From the NCBI GenBank assembly GCA_032988165.1, contig JANTQF010000395.1, forward strand, positions 1 to 31,062: a stretch of DNA of 31,062 nucleotides, in the 5' to 3' direction. The position numbers were made by a program, and so were the translations under genes. The first letter of the stretch is position 1, and the number at the start of each line of letters is the position of its first letter. The notes under the pieces were generated by a model that had not been told where the DNA came from, ran no database searches, and worked only from the letters and a program-made list of their open reading frames with translations. Shown here piece by piece: positions 21,095 through 31,062 of this stretch. This DNA is from Emmonsiellopsis sp. PD_33 (taxonomy: Eukaryota > Ascomycota > Eurotiomycetes > Onygenales > Ajellomycetaceae).

Positions 21095-21442
21095 GATGAG
21101 CGTTCAGGCCAGACCGCAGCAGGAATTGCAGAGTCTCCCTGGGTCTTGCGCGAGTATTTCGGCGGATTGTTGATGTCTTAGGGGGTGTGGTCGCTTGGAT
21201 GCGAAGAGTGTCCAGTTGAAGTTGGGTGCAAACAGTGCAAACACATTTCTTTTGAGCCGCCTCTCGGATTCTTGGACTTGGGGGTCTTCGACATCAAACC
21301 CGCGACAGACTACACCTCTTCCATCCGAAATCATCAGTCCACGCCGTTGAGCATACTCTGAGCGGATTTTTCAGTTTATTTCCTGTTGCTATAACCCTGC
21401 CCGGCTTGTTATCGCGCGCTTCCATCGCCGTCAACCGCCACC
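21095..21442. promoter_or_regulatory. Divergent promoter between p24 gene and swc4
   Basis: The 348 bases between the two divergent start codons must serve both genes. I see no TATA box. The SWC4 start has a good context (CCACC before ATGG). The minus-strand open frame inside, 76 codons, lacks family similarity and is probably chance. Confidence 0.5.
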
Positions 21443-23356
21443 ATGGCCGCCGCAGACGTCCGTGACATGCTCGATCTGCCCGCAGATGGCGGACCTCCCA
21501 GACCTCACAAGAAGCAGAAAGTTGTTGAGAAACGGCCTGGTAAGTGTGCGGACGATTTAGACTTGAATATACCGTGCTGATGCATTTTAAAAGAGGGTAT
21601 CACTCGGGAACTATTCGCACTCTTAGGCGAACGCGCGCCGCCCATCGCCCTGAACGAGAATAAATATAAAGGACGGCGGAAATGGATGAGCAAGCTCAAA
21701 GTTCGGCCGTGGTATGTTCCTTGGCTATCTTATCTAAGCTGAGAATAACGTTGCTAATCTACCTGTAGGGAGATGGCGCCTTTTGAAAACGCTGCTCGAT
21801 CTGATGGCCTTGTTCTTCGACACTGGCAGAGAAAACGCGCCCCGGTTAACGAATCTGCCCCTAGTGAAGCAGCGCATGGTGAGGAGGGGAAGGAACCCGG
21901 CCACCAAGAAAAGAAACCCGAAGATGTCTACGCATTTGCGAAATACAACGTGAAAGCACAGCTTCCAAAGAGATATACGGATGAACAATACAATCGATTT
22001 CTCAAAAGCCACGCCTGGTCGCGTGAGGAGACGGACTACCTTATGGATCTTGCTCAAGAGTACGACCTGCGCTGGGTGATAATTGCGGACAGATATGATT
22101 ATCCGCCAAGCCAACCGTCTAGCAATGGCAATGGGGATTCTACCGCACTTGTTCCTGCAAATCAGCGCCGGACAATGGAAGAGCTGAAGGCACGCTATTA
22201 CACCGTTGCTGCGAACATGTTGGCGCTGGAGCATCCTCCGTCAGAAATGTCTGAAGCGGAATTCGACCTTCACGAGAAGATGACCAAGTATGACCCAGAA
22301 CAAGAACGGGCACGCAAAGAGTTGGCCAATTTGCAACTCAATAGATCAAAGGACGAAGTGGCCGAGGAAACACTCCTACTCGAAGAACTCAAACGAATCG
22401 TGGGCAACGAAAAGAATTTCATCGAAGAACGAAAGGAGCTCTACGCCAGACTCGAAGCCCCCATCAGCAGCAGCAATACGACCATGTACCAGACAAGCCA
22501 AGGCCTGGCACAGCTCCTTTCCTCCCTTCTACACGCCGACAAGAGCAAGAAACGACGTCCCCTCATCGGCCCAGAAACCGGCACCTCAAGCCCAGCCAGC
22601 CAACCAAGCGCCCAGAACCTTCCCCAGAGCGCCCGCGAAAGCAGACCGGAGACTCCCGCAGCCGCAGCACCCCCAGCAGGAAACAAGAAAGCCGCCGCGG
22701 CAGCTGCGGCGGCCCAACCAACCATCAAAACCCTCACTCCCTCCGAGGAGGCCAAGTACGGCGTCACCCACCACGACCGTCTCACCTCCGGCGTCCAATT
22801 CCGCAACGACAAGGCGCAGAAACTCACCCAGGCAAAATCCAACATCCAATCACAAAAACTTGCCGCAGCGCTTACCGAGCTGCAAATCCCGCCTCGCCTC
22901 GTCATGCCGACCGAGAAGGTGTGCAAGGAGTTTGAAAAACTGATCCACTCAGTCAACCTCCTACTCGACGTGCGCAAGTTCGCCGAGAAGGTCGAGGGCG
23001 AGATTCGCGTCCTAGAAGCTGCCAAGGAAGAGCGGGAGCGGAAGGAAAGAGAAAAGTTGGAGGAAGGTACTGGCAACGAAATAGAGAAAGACAAACAACA
23101 GCCGGAAAATACACAAACCGCCGCTACAGCTACAAATACAACCAAACCCCCTATCCCCAGCGGGACAGACGCACCAGCCGCTCCACCCCACCAGCGAGGG
23201 GATGATACTGGTACTGGCAATATTAAAAAGGAGCCAGACGACACGACGAAAGGGCCTGGGCCTGGGCATGGCGCGGATGCCGCCTTGTCACATAAGCGCA
23301 GCGCAAGCGTGCTGAGCTCGGTTAGCGATAAGAGTACGAAGAGGCAGCGGAAGTGA
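21443..23356 (+). CDS. swc4: SWC4/DMAP1-like subunit of SWR1 and NuA4 complexes
   Basis: Nuclear subunit shared by the SWR1 remodeller, which deposits H2A.Z, and the NuA4 histone acetyltransferase. Exons 21443-21539, 21594-21711 and 21769-23356 give 600 residues, as expected for filamentous fungi. The N-terminus MAAADVRDMLDLP, followed by HKKQKVVEKRPEGITRELF, ALLGERAPPIALNE and then KVRPWEMAPFENAAR, is typical of Swc4/DMAP1. A SANT/Myb-like domain lies at about 143-185 (AWSREETDYLMDLAQEYDLR, then WVIIADRYDYP). Coiled-coil regions follow (about 255-305), then an alanine run near 376-384, the conserved segment VMPTEKVCKEFEKL, and a long disordered basic/acidic tail ending STKRQRK, a probable nuclear signal. 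It converges with the unknown gene ending at 24028. Confidence 0.94.
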
Positions 23357-24027
23357 ATCTGTTAATTCTTTAGCTTTATTATGGTTTTTCGAAAGAAGAT
23401 GATGATGGTTTTGGTTTAAGTAAAGGGGTGGGTGGGTGGCGTTGTACTTTATACAGCTGTACAGTCCTAGCAAGCGAAATTTATCTCGATCAAATCAACC
23501 AAGTAATTAAATCAGATTATATCACCTTTCCCATAACAATACTCTCCATGACCAAATTACCATGTTTCTAGACTGACTATTCATTCGACCGACTAGAGGG
23601 CTGATCCCCCCCCCTTTTAAAGTAGGCAGCTTTTTATCTCCCAGCTATTTTTATTCAAGAATAAAAAAGGAAGGACATTCCCTAAGTATCTACTAAGTAA
23701 TATGTATTAATATAGACATTATCTATGTATTAAAAACCCCCGGGGTTCGCCCCTATTCGAGATACACCACACCACAAAGGGGAAAGGAAAATCTATAATA
23801 CCATATCAAACAACGCCAGGGGAGCACGGATCGTGCTGTCTGTCAATAGCATGCTCACTCCTGGCACTATGGTACCAAAAGAAAGAAGAGGAGAAAAGAG
23901 CATAAAAATGCCACCAGCAAAGCGCCCTAGAAGCCCGCCCAAATCTACACACCCATCCATCCCCATCCATCCTAATCCATCTAAACCCATCAAACCACCC
24001 ACCCCAGAACTCCGTGGGAAGCTTACT
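23357..24027. other. Convergent intergenic region, no gene seen
   Basis: The 3' untranslated regions of SWC4 and of the large minus-strand gene must share these 671 bases. The DNA is AT-rich, with a C-run at 23607-23615 and a palindrome carrying AATAAA on both strands (annotated separately). The CCATCC-rich stretch at 23945-24000 is low complexity. Confidence 0.6.
23648..23667. terminator. Palindrome with AATAAA on both strands
   Basis: Arms TTTTTATTC (23648-23656) and GAATAAAAA (23659-23667) are exact reverse complements separated by AA. Each strand reads AATAAA through its arm: about 300 bases after the SWC4 stop on plus and about 370 after the stop of the minus-strand gene. This is a plausible shared bidirectional poly(A) signal for the convergent pair. 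The U-rich/A-rich hairpin itself may be incidental. Confidence 0.5.
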
Positions 24028-26574
24028 TTACTTCGAATTCAAACCCCCCCAAGCCCTCTCCACCATACTCAGCAACCCAACCTTCGAACTGGCCTCATTA
24101 ACAAGCTGATCATCCTTAAACTCCGTCGTCGACAGACGGAGATGGTCCATACTCGTTGACTGAGACTCTTGTCCCCTTGCCCTCGGTCTCCCATCATTGG
24201 TCTCGTTATTATTGTTGTTATTCAGACACTGTGCCGACGACATAGACGGTTGCATGTTAGGGTTAGAGCTAGCTGGAGGCTCATTATCATCCGACAGCTC
24301 CCCAATACAATCGTCATACAGCCGGGACCAAACCTCGGCCGAAGAAGGCTCTATCGAAACGTCCACACTCCCGTCGAGGCCACCGCATTGATTATGATAA
24401 TGAACCGGCTGATTTGGGGGATGAGACCCCAACGGAGAAAGATACTCTGGCGCACCGGCTCCAGAGCCACTCCCAGCACTGCTTGTAGTCGCACCAGATC
24501 GCCTGTTCCTCTTAAGTTCTTTTTCATATCTTTTAACCTCCTTCTTGACATCTCCAATTTCCTCAAGTACCCGTTGAGGTGACCGCCCCGCAGGGATTGT
24601 CTCGAGTTCCGGATACTTCAACTCTCCACTCTTCGAGCTCTGCCTCCTATGGCCGGCACGGTAGCGTCTGCGATCAAGGCTGTTGGAGCGATGGGATCTG
24701 ACCCATTGCTTTATCAAGCCCGTGCCCTTCCTAATCGAAATTCCTGTGTCACTTTTCTGAAGTTCTCGGCCTTGTCTTGGGGAGGTGTCTTCTTTGTTTG
24801 AAACTTCCTTTGGAACTTGCGTAGTTGCAAAGTCCCTGGCGATCACATTATCAGAGAGGCCGGCGGGCGCGTCCATCCTTGCATTTCTCAGGTGGCTTGG
24901 AAACCTAGCCCAAGCAGACGACAGCGGTAGCCTCCGATTGTCATTTCCATTGCGATCCTGTGTCCATTGTGGTTCACTTGGTCCTGTGCCCACTGATTTC
25001 CCACTTCCGGGCGACTGGTGCTCGTCTATTCTCTCTGTTGACTCATATACACTGCCTGAGTTGTTCTGCAGCGTTCTAGACGGCTGCGAAACGGACCTTG
25101 AATTCCTTCCCTGTCTTGTAGAATCAGTTGGGCTGAGCTGATTGCGACCAAATGATGCCCTCCAATCTACCGTCGCGTCCATATCATGTTGGTTCGAACT
25201 TGGGCTTCCACCCTCTGAATCGTTGACAAAATTATACCCGTAGCCCTGACGTTTGCCTTCAGACAGCCAGCCGTCGCTGACACTTCTTCTTGTTTCTCCT
25301 TTCACACCATTGCAGTTCTGAATGGCGAGGTCGCTAGAGGTAGTGGAGTATCTACTGTTAAAGTCTTCGATAAATCTGCTGCGAGTACCAGAGGCATCCT
25401 CAAGCCCAGGGGTAGACGGGCTTTGCCTTGAATTGCCTAGCGATTTTGGCGATTTTGGCGACTTTGTGAGTTTGGAGCGGAATATATCCAGAGAGTCACG
25501 GTTGAACGCAGACTTGCCCCTGGCTCCAGCAGCATGACAACCGTCTTCGGAATTGGACCTCTGTAGTTCAGAGCCGAGGGCTACAGTACTACTCTGGTTG
25601 CTTTCTTCTCCCGACTGATCTTGTGATTGTCGTGTTTCCTTCCAGGGGTACAACCGTTGAAATTTTGGCAGCGGAGGCCTCTTGTCACTCCTAGGGGGTA
25701 CACTGGGGTTCCTATTATGCCGAGCTAACGGCGAGCCAAGGCCTGGAGAAATATTCTGTCCTTCAACATGCTCATGGGGAGTTTGCTGTAGTAGGGGAGA
25801 ACACGGAACATCCGAGTCGGGTGTAGGGGTTGACACGGGGTATCTAGAGGGAATTGGGCGGCTTTCTTTGTCCTTATAGGTATTTGCTAATACTGTATCC
25901 AAGTTACCAGGACGTCGTATCTGTAACGAGGATGTCCCATCCAATCCTCCAGGCGTAGATTCATCAAAACCATTCGTAAAAATGTCATGGTTCGTTTCCG
26001 AAGGCTCCTGGGTGCTTTCAATATCTGACAGGTTCCTTCTATGGCTATCGATCGGGCCACCACTCGTGCGCTCCGTTATCTGCGGGGTCCTAATACAATG
26101 TGCATCGCTATCATACTCGTCATCACTCCCAGCATTAGCGACATGGGCAGTTGGGGTGGCATTTCCTGAACCGGTGACGTCGTCAGAGTCGAAATGGCCT
26201 GGGGTGTGCTTCCTTTTCGTCTGTGTACGGTATTCTTTTGACAACCTTCTTCTGACCTTGTGCGACAATTGAGTCAGACTGAGACGACTAGATTTTGATC
26301 GAAGATGCTTGGCCGTACAGGCTGTGTTCCTGCGAGGGAATTGTTCGATTTCGCGGGCAGGTTCAGCCATCTGGGCTGTTTGGGTTCTCTTCCGGGATGG
26401 TGAAAGGTTGAAAATGGCCTCAAAAGCTAGCCGTTCCTGATTTAGAGTATTGACAGAAGAGCTGGGTCCGAGGGTCGCATCCGGTGGGAGAGGCTCAGTT
26501 GCTGGTTGGACGGGCCGGGAATTGGGAAGTGAGTCGGTTGATTGCTGGCGTCGGGGACATGGACTAAAACCCAT
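24028..26574 (-). CDS. Large Ser/Arg/Pro-rich disordered protein, unknown function
   Basis: A single open frame from the ATG at 26574 to the stop at 24028 gives 848 residues with no intron needed. The frame stays open a further 12 codons upstream without another ATG, and a TATACACAG acceptor-like site at about 26612 leaves room for an upstream exon. I do not recognise the family. Most of it is disordered: rich in Ser, Asn, Pro and Arg, with many SP and TP sites (KSPKSPK, SPSTPG) suited to proline-directed kinases. A basic stretch KHLRSKSSRLSLTQLSHKVR near the N-terminus and KQWVRSHRSNSLDRRRYRAG near residue 650 stand out. A probable coiled coil follows (PQRVLEEIGDVKKEVKRYEK). The end, VGLLSMVERAWGGLNSK, is hydrophobic and looks conserved. 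Perhaps a cytoskeletal or signalling scaffold; unproven. Confidence 0.75.
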   Translation of the reverse strand: MGFSPCPRRQQSTDSLPNSRPVQPATEPLPPDATLGPSSSVNTLNQERLAFEAIFNLSPSRKRTQTAQMAEPAREIEQFPRRNTACTAKHLRSKSSRLSLTQLSHKVRRRLSKEYRTQTKRKHTPGHFDSDDVTGSGNATPTAHVANAGSDDEYDSDAHCIRTPQITERTSGGPIDSHRRNLSDIESTQEPSETNHDIFTNGFDESTPGGLDGTSSLQIRRPGNLDTVLANTYKDKESRPIPSRYPVSTPTPDSDVPCSPLLQQTPHEHVEGQNISPGLGSPLARHNRNPSVPPRSDKRPPLPKFQRLYPWKETRQSQDQSGEESNQSSTVALGSELQRSNSEDGCHAAGARGKSAFNRDSLDIFRSKLTKSPKSPKSLGNSRQSPSTPGLEDASGTRSRFIEDFNSRYSTTSSDLAIQNCNGVKGETRRSVSDGWLSEGKRQGYGYNFVNDSEGGSPSSNQHDMDATVDWRASFGRNQLSPTDSTRQGRNSRSVSQPSRTLQNNSGSVYESTERIDEHQSPGSGKSVGTGPSEPQWTQDRNGNDNRRLPLSSAWARFPSHLRNARMDAPAGLSDNVIARDFATTQVPKEVSNKEDTSPRQGRELQKSDTGISIRKGTGLIKQWVRSHRSNSLDRRRYRAGHRRQSSKSGELKYPELETIPAGRSPQRVLEEIGDVKKEVKRYEKELKRNRRSGATTSSAGSGSGAGAPEYLSPLGSHPPNQPVHYHNQCGGLDGSVDVSIEPSSAEVWSRLYDDCIGELSDDNEPPASSNPNMQPSMSSAQCLNNNNNNETNDGRPRARGQESQSTSMDHLRLSTTEFKDDQLVNEASSKVGLLSMVERAWGGLNSK

Positions 26575-27300
26575 ATTGAATCGTATACCACTGGGTCCAG
26601 GTGTTGCCAATGCTGTGTATAAAGTAAGATAGATTGGAGGAGAAGTAGATAAACAGCAAGGTATTGTACATATAAAGAAAACTGAGTAGGGACAGTCCTC
26701 TATAAAAACGCGCTCCAGGCGAAAAGATGTTGCTTAATACTAGGTAAGAAGCAACACGGGCATTTCTGCATGTTTACGTTGCAGAGGAGGAAGCGACTCC
26801 GGGCCAATTTGGCAGAGAAACGGACAGAGAAACAGACAGGCAGCCAGACAGTCTGTTTCCATCCTCAGGTCGAGGAAGGGTGATTTGTGAGCGGCCATGC
26901 TTGCCTCCTCCTCGTGGGATGGAAGCCCCTATTTGCCGCCTGGGGGCAAGGGCAGCAGCTTCCGGCATTGCCCAGCGTGGCATGTTTCTGCTCATAACCT
27001 GAAAAGAGTGGGAGATGGATAGACTCTGGATAGACTCTGGATGGCATATCACGTAGACTTCGGGCTCACCCCTGAATTGGCCATTTGCCGATAACGGGGT
27101 TCAGGGGCTAACGGATCCCTGGGCTAGTCAGATTATGCCGCGCGCATCCAAACGCGGACGAAGGTGGGCAGCAGAATGGATTCCCCATTCCCGCCGTCCT
27201 CTGCCATGAGACGCCCTTGTCCCCCTCGTCGTATCCTCGAGGTTGGGGTAGGGGGGTGTAGTCGACGAAGCTGGAAATATGCGGAGGTGGCAGGCTGATA

Positions 27301-27308
27301 TCACGTGA
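27301..27308. promoter_or_regulatory. TCACGTGA site upstream of met6
   Basis: The eight-base palindrome TCACGTGA lies 332 bases before the met6 ATG. In yeast the bHLH factor Cbf1 binds TCACGTG ahead of sulphur-amino-acid genes, MET genes included, with Met4/Met28. The match and the gene context make a Cbf1-like site likely; binding in this organism is inference. Confidence 0.6.
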
Positions 27309-27351
27309 CTGCGGACAGCCGATTTCGGCATGGGCGATGGCGTGCTCGGAG

Positions 27352-27356
27352 CCAAT
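27352..27356 (+). promoter_or_regulatory. CCAAT box upstream of met6
   Basis: GCCAATCAG at 27351-27359 matches the CCAAT-binding (HAP/CBC) consensus closely and lies 284 bases before the met6 ATG, 44 bases from the TCACGTGA site. Confidence 0.5.
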
Positions 27357-27428
27357 CAGAGCGGGCGGACCCCTCCATGCTGCACGGACTGTTTTTCCCC
27401 CACCTCAACTTCCTTTTTTCTCTTCTCT

Positions 27429-27460
27429 CTTCTTCTTCTTCTTCTTCTTCTTCTTCTTCT
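27429..27460 (+). repeat. CTT/TTC microsatellite in met6 upstream region
   Basis: About ten copies of TTC in tandem, continuing into less regular C/T-rich DNA to about 27530. It may lie in or near the met6 leader. Length variation between strains is expected for such a tract. Confidence 0.8.
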
Positions 27461-27639
27461 CATCTCCCCCTTCTTCTCCTCTTCCTCTCCTCTTCGTTAT
27501 CCTCTTCTCTGATCTCAATTCATCACCGTCGTCCTCTTGTGTGCCAGGACTGACCCATTGAGCTGTTCATCCCCTCCTCTACCCCACGTTTCTGTTCTTG
27601 TCCTGTCCCAATTGAGCCCGCTCAAGCATATCTGTCACA

Positions 27640-30152
27640 ATGGTTCAATCGTAAGTCCTCTCTGCGCCTCTCAATCGACTTCATATACTCATTCTTCTCC
27701 AGATCTATCCTCGGTTTCCCCCGTATGGGACGTCTTCGTGACCTGAAGAAAGCCACTGAAGCATACTGGGGTGGAAAGCTCTCTCGCGAGGAGCTGCTCA
27801 GCGAGGGCAAGAGACTCCGTCTCGAGCATTGGCAGATCCAGAAGAAGGCTGGCGTTGACCTCATCCCCAGCAACGACTTTGCTTTCTACGACCAAGTCCT
27901 CGACCACATCCAGCTCTTCGGGGTATGTTTTTGTTTATCTGGTGCCCGTTCCGGGATCTTCCGTAGTAGAGACAGAAGCCTAACCAAACCATCTCCCCAC
28001 AGGCTATCCCAGAGAGATACTCCAGATATGGCCTCCACCCCGTTGACGAGTACTTCGCCATGGGCAGAGGCTTGCAGAGACCAGCCAAGGATGGCGAGTC
28101 TGCTGTCGATGTCCCCAGTTTGGTAGGTTTACCCCACTTTTACTTTCCCACACTGTTTCAGTTGCTAATTTGTTCCAGGAAATGGTGAAATGGTTCGACT
28201 CGAATTACCATTACGTTAAGCCAACTCTCCAGGATGGCCAGACCTTCACCCTGTCTGCCAACCCCAAGCCTGTTGTCGAGTTCAAGGAGGCCAAGGAGGC
28301 TGGCATTGTCACCCGCCCTGTCCTTCTCGGTCCCGTTTCCTTCCTGGCTCTCGGCAAGGCCGACCGTGGCCAGACTGTTGACCCCATCTCTCTCCTTGAT
28401 AAACTCCTTCCCCTCTACGTTGAGCTCTTGGCTCAACTCAAGGCTGCTGGAGCTGAGGATGTTCAGATTGATGAGCCTGTCCTCGTTTTCGACTTGGCTG
28501 AGAAGACCAAGGCCGCTTTCAAGCCCGCCTATGAGAAGCTGAGCGCTCTCGGTGACAAGGCTCCCCGCATTGTCCTTGCCACCTACTTTGGTGACATCGT
28601 CCACAACATTGATGTCCTCCCCGCTCTCCAAAACCTTCATGCTATCCACATCGACCTTGTTCGCAACCCCGAGCAGCTCGAGACCGTTATCGGTGCCCTC
28701 GGACCCAAGCAGTCCCTGTCCGCTGGTATCGTCGATGGCCGTAACATCTGGAAGACCAACTTCAAGCGCGCAATTGAGACCGTGGAGACTGCCATCCAGA
28801 AGCTTGGCAAGGACAGAGTCATTGTTGCCACTTCCAGCTCGCTCCTGCACACTCCCCACACCCTCGAGAGTGAGAAGACTCTCGACCCTGAGGTTCGGGA
28901 TTGGTTCAGCTTCGCTGTTGAGAAGGCCACTGAGCTTGCTATCATTGCCAAGGCTGTCACCGAAGGCCCCGCCGCCGTCCGTGAGGAACTTGAGGCTAAC
29001 GCCAAGTCCGTCCAAGCCCGTGCCTCCTCTAAGCGCACTAACGACCCTAAGGTCAAGGAGAGACAAGGTGCTGTTACCGACGCGATGCACGACCGCAAGT
29101 CTCCCTTCCCCGCTAGAATCAGCCAGCAACAGAAGCAGCTCAACCTGCCCATGTTCCCAACCACCACCATCGGATCCTTCCCCCAGACCAAGGAGATCCG
29201 AATCCAAAGAAACAAGTTCACCAAGGGTGAAATCACCGCTGAGGAGTACGAGAAGTTCATTGAAAAGGAAATCCAGGAGGTTGTCAAGATCCAAGAGGAA
29301 CTCGATCTGGATGTCTTGGTCCATGGAGAGCCAGAGCGTAACGACATGGTCCAGTACTTCGGCGAGAGACTCACCGGATACGTGTTCACCACACATGCCT
29401 GGGTCCAGAGCTACGGCTCTCGCTGCGTCCGCCCTCCCATCATTGTCGGAGATATCTCTCGTCCCGCTCCCATGACCGTCAAGGAGTCCAAGTATGCCGC
29501 TTCCATCTCCTCCAAGCCCATGAAGGGTATGCTTACTGGCCCCATCACCTGTCTGCGGTGGTCTTTCCCTCGTGATGACGTTCACCAGTCCGTCCAGGCT
29601 CAGCAACTTGCTCTTGCTCTCCGCGATGAAGTTGTTGACCTTGAAGCCGCTGGTATCTACGTCATCCAGGTCGACGAGCCTGCCCTTCGGGAGGGTCTTC
29701 CCCTCCGATCCGGAAAGGAGCGTGTCGCCTACCTTGAGTGGGCCGTCAAGGCCTTCCGCCTCGCCACTTCCGGTGTCGAGGACAGCACTCAGATCCACTC
29801 CCACTTCTGCTACTCTGAGTTCCAGGACTTCTTCCACGCCATTGCCGCCCTTGACGCTGATGTGCTCAGTATCGAGAACAGCAAGAGTGACGCCAAGCTC
29901 CTCAAGGTCTTCGTCGACGAGGCCTATCCCCGCCACATCGGTCCCGGTGTGTACGACATCCACTCTCCTCGTGTCCCAAGCGAGCAGGAGATCAAGGACC
30001 GCATCGAGGAGATGCTTCAGTACCTCCGACCAGATCAACTCTGGATTGATCCTGACTGCGGTCTGAAGACCAGACAGTGGGCTGAGACCAAGGCTGCTCT
30101 CATCAACATGGTGAACGCTGCCAAGTTCTACCGCCAGAAGTATGCCAAATAA
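27640..30152 (+). CDS. met6: Cobalamin-independent methionine synthase
   Basis: Cytosolic enzyme making methionine by transfer of methyl from 5-methyl-tetrahydropteroyl-triglutamate to homocysteine, with zinc and no B12. Exons 27640-27650, 27703-27922, 28003-28122 and 28179-30152 give 774 residues, close to fungal Met6. The N-terminal barrel begins SSILGFPRMGRLRDLKKA; the catalytic barrel starts at PMFPTTTIGSFPQTKEIR. Zinc ligands appear as HSHFCYSEF (His659, Cys661) and DPDCGLKTR (Cys744), equivalent to His641, Cys643 and Cys726 of E. coli MetE. GEPERNDMVQYFGE and VIQVDEPALREGLP are family hallmarks. Only 11 coding bases (MVQ plus two) lie in exon 1. Strong C-ending codon bias suggests high expression. 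A TCACGTGA site lies upstream. Confidence 0.97.
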
Positions 30153-31062
30153 ATGCAGCAATGCAGTAATAATCAAGGGGACGCATGTTCGTCGCAATAC
30201 GCTCAACACGTGCGACGATGATACGATGGAGTTTAATGATTACGAGATATAGAGACGAATTAGTTACGAAAAAGGAATGTTTTAACATGCATGCATTCAA
30301 TCGGTGTTCCAGGCAAGGGTGAGCTGGGACTCAAAATGGGAGAAATGTGGTTGATTAGGTAGATTAAAAAAGGAATACCCACGATCTCAACATCGGCGTT
30401 GGCCATTTTGTGATTTTTTTCTTGTCTTTTGAAAAAATTTCAGTCATCTTTTCCTATTGAAGTTTGGTTTTCCTTTGTTTTTTCATTAAGGGTTTATGGG
30501 TTCGGCTATCAGGATGGAATTTGTTACCACCAATGATGGCTATTATAGCATGAGCACGTCGAGACAGTTTATATATCCTGTCAATAAAAGAAACATTCAA
30601 CATTTGAATCTGTTCTTTGGAAGTGGTTTTTCAATCATACGTGTAGTAAGTAGTAAGTGACCCACAGTGATGCTAATACCGCTTTGTGCAGAGTAACTAC
30701 GTAGCCACCATATGTAATGAAAAATTGAAAGGGTATCTAATTCACTGCCTTCGCCCGAAATAATTGATTAATTATTGGTCATACGGGAACGTAACATCTC
30801 TCCCCACCCTTGGAAAAGGTTATTATAAGTTATATCAGAATAACCGCAGTCTCCCATAAAACCAACCACCTCTATCCATCCCCCTATACACATATAGGGG
30901 GAAAAGAAACGACGAAGAAAACACAATAAAACATACCTTTTATGCGATCACAAGAGCACACGTCTACACTCCAGTCCCTCCCCAGCACCCCGAACACCAC
31001 CTCCTACTTTACACACAACACCAAAAACCACACACCCCACCCACCCTACCCACACATGCCCA
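30153..31062. other. 3' flank of met6 and probable leader of next gene
   Basis: No gene is visible in the first ~700 bases, which are AT-rich and include an AATAAA at about 30584. From about 30840 the plus strand becomes C/A-rich with almost no G, typical of a fungal promoter or 5' leader. It ends ACACATGCCCA, where the ATG at 31056-31058 may start a gene running out of the window. Only two codons are visible, so this is a guess. Confidence 0.4.

Larger units (their letters stand above)
26575..27639. promoter_or_regulatory. Divergent upstream region of the unknown gene and met6
   Basis: A 1.07 kb region between divergent start codons. The left part is AT-rich with TATAAA-like sequences in plus orientation at 26670 and 26701. 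The middle is mixed with no good open frame. The right 340 bases carry a TCACGTGA site, a CCAAT box, and then strongly C/T-rich DNA up to the met6 start, typical of a highly expressed fungal gene. Confidence 0.55.

Noticed and set aside
22441..23244. 267-codon minus-strand frame over swc4
   Set aside because: Antisense shadow of the SWC4 C-terminal half; low-complexity Ser/Val/Leu content.
24257..24266. TTAGGGTTAG, a telomere-like string
   Set aside because: A single short copy within a coding frame on the other strand; no array.
28552..29475. 307-codon plus-strand frame inside met6
   Set aside because: An overlapping frame of the verified gene, rich in Ser/Pro/Arg, as produced by shifted biased codons.
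28158..30209. 683-codon open frame on the minus strand over the methionine synthase gene
   Set aside because: It is antisense to a highly biased gene; C-ending codons remove reverse-strand stops. Its Leu/Val/Asp-rich translation resembles no protein and it covers the whole true exon.

Overview
The window comes from a filamentous ascomycete fungus. The genes carry many short introns (about 50-130 bp) with GTRNGY-type donors and CTAAC/CTGAC-like branch sites. They encode a fungal Rho1 GTPase, a B12-independent methionine synthase and an SWR1/NuA4 subunit. Intergenic DNA is long and rich in pyrimidine or G tracts, and one repeat shows a C-to-T/G-to-A mutation pattern like repeat-induced point mutation. 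Protein style suggests Eurotiomycetes, possibly Onygenales; this is inference, not demonstrated.

Layout, left to right. (1) 1-120, minus: 5' end of an unknown gene next to an extreme poly-G/C tract. (2) 1443-2299, plus: short-chain dehydrogenase with two exons. (3) 2829-5220: a roughly 2.4 kb unit bounded by ~355 bp imperfect inverted repeats, probably a degenerate transposable element, holding an open-frame remnant. (4) 5828-6722, plus: Rho1-type GTPase with five coding exons and a likely 5' leader intron. (5) 6723-10766: a 4 kb stretch with no supportable gene. (6) 10767-13482, minus: CCZ1-like vacuolar fusion protein, diverging from (7) FMT1-like mitochondrial methionyl-tRNA formyltransferase at 13716-15119, plus. 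(8) 15351-16836, minus: a second SDR split into ten exons. (9) 16837-18321: intergenic, with a cluster of small hairpins. (10) 18322-19445, plus: acidic protein of unknown function. (11) 20222-21094, minus: p24/Emp24-family cargo receptor, diverging from (12) SWC4/DMAP1-like chromatin subunit at 21443-23356, plus. (13) 24028-26574, minus: large, mostly disordered unknown protein. (14) 27640-30152, plus: methionine synthase MET6/metE, with a TCACGTGA site upstream. The last ~900 bp hold no gene, but end in a C/A-rich stretch with an ATG that may begin the next gene.

The genes are independent housekeeping loci rather than a cluster: cell-wall/actin signalling (Rho1), endolysosomal Rab7 activation (Ccz1), mitochondrial translation initiation (Fmt1), ER-Golgi traffic (p24), chromatin remodelling (Swc4) and methionine synthesis (Met6). 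I see no defence system, biosynthetic cluster, tRNA or rRNA. The least ordinary items are the inverted-repeat element, the poly-G/C tract and the two unrecognised proteins. Exon boundaries were worked out by hand from frame continuity and splice signals.
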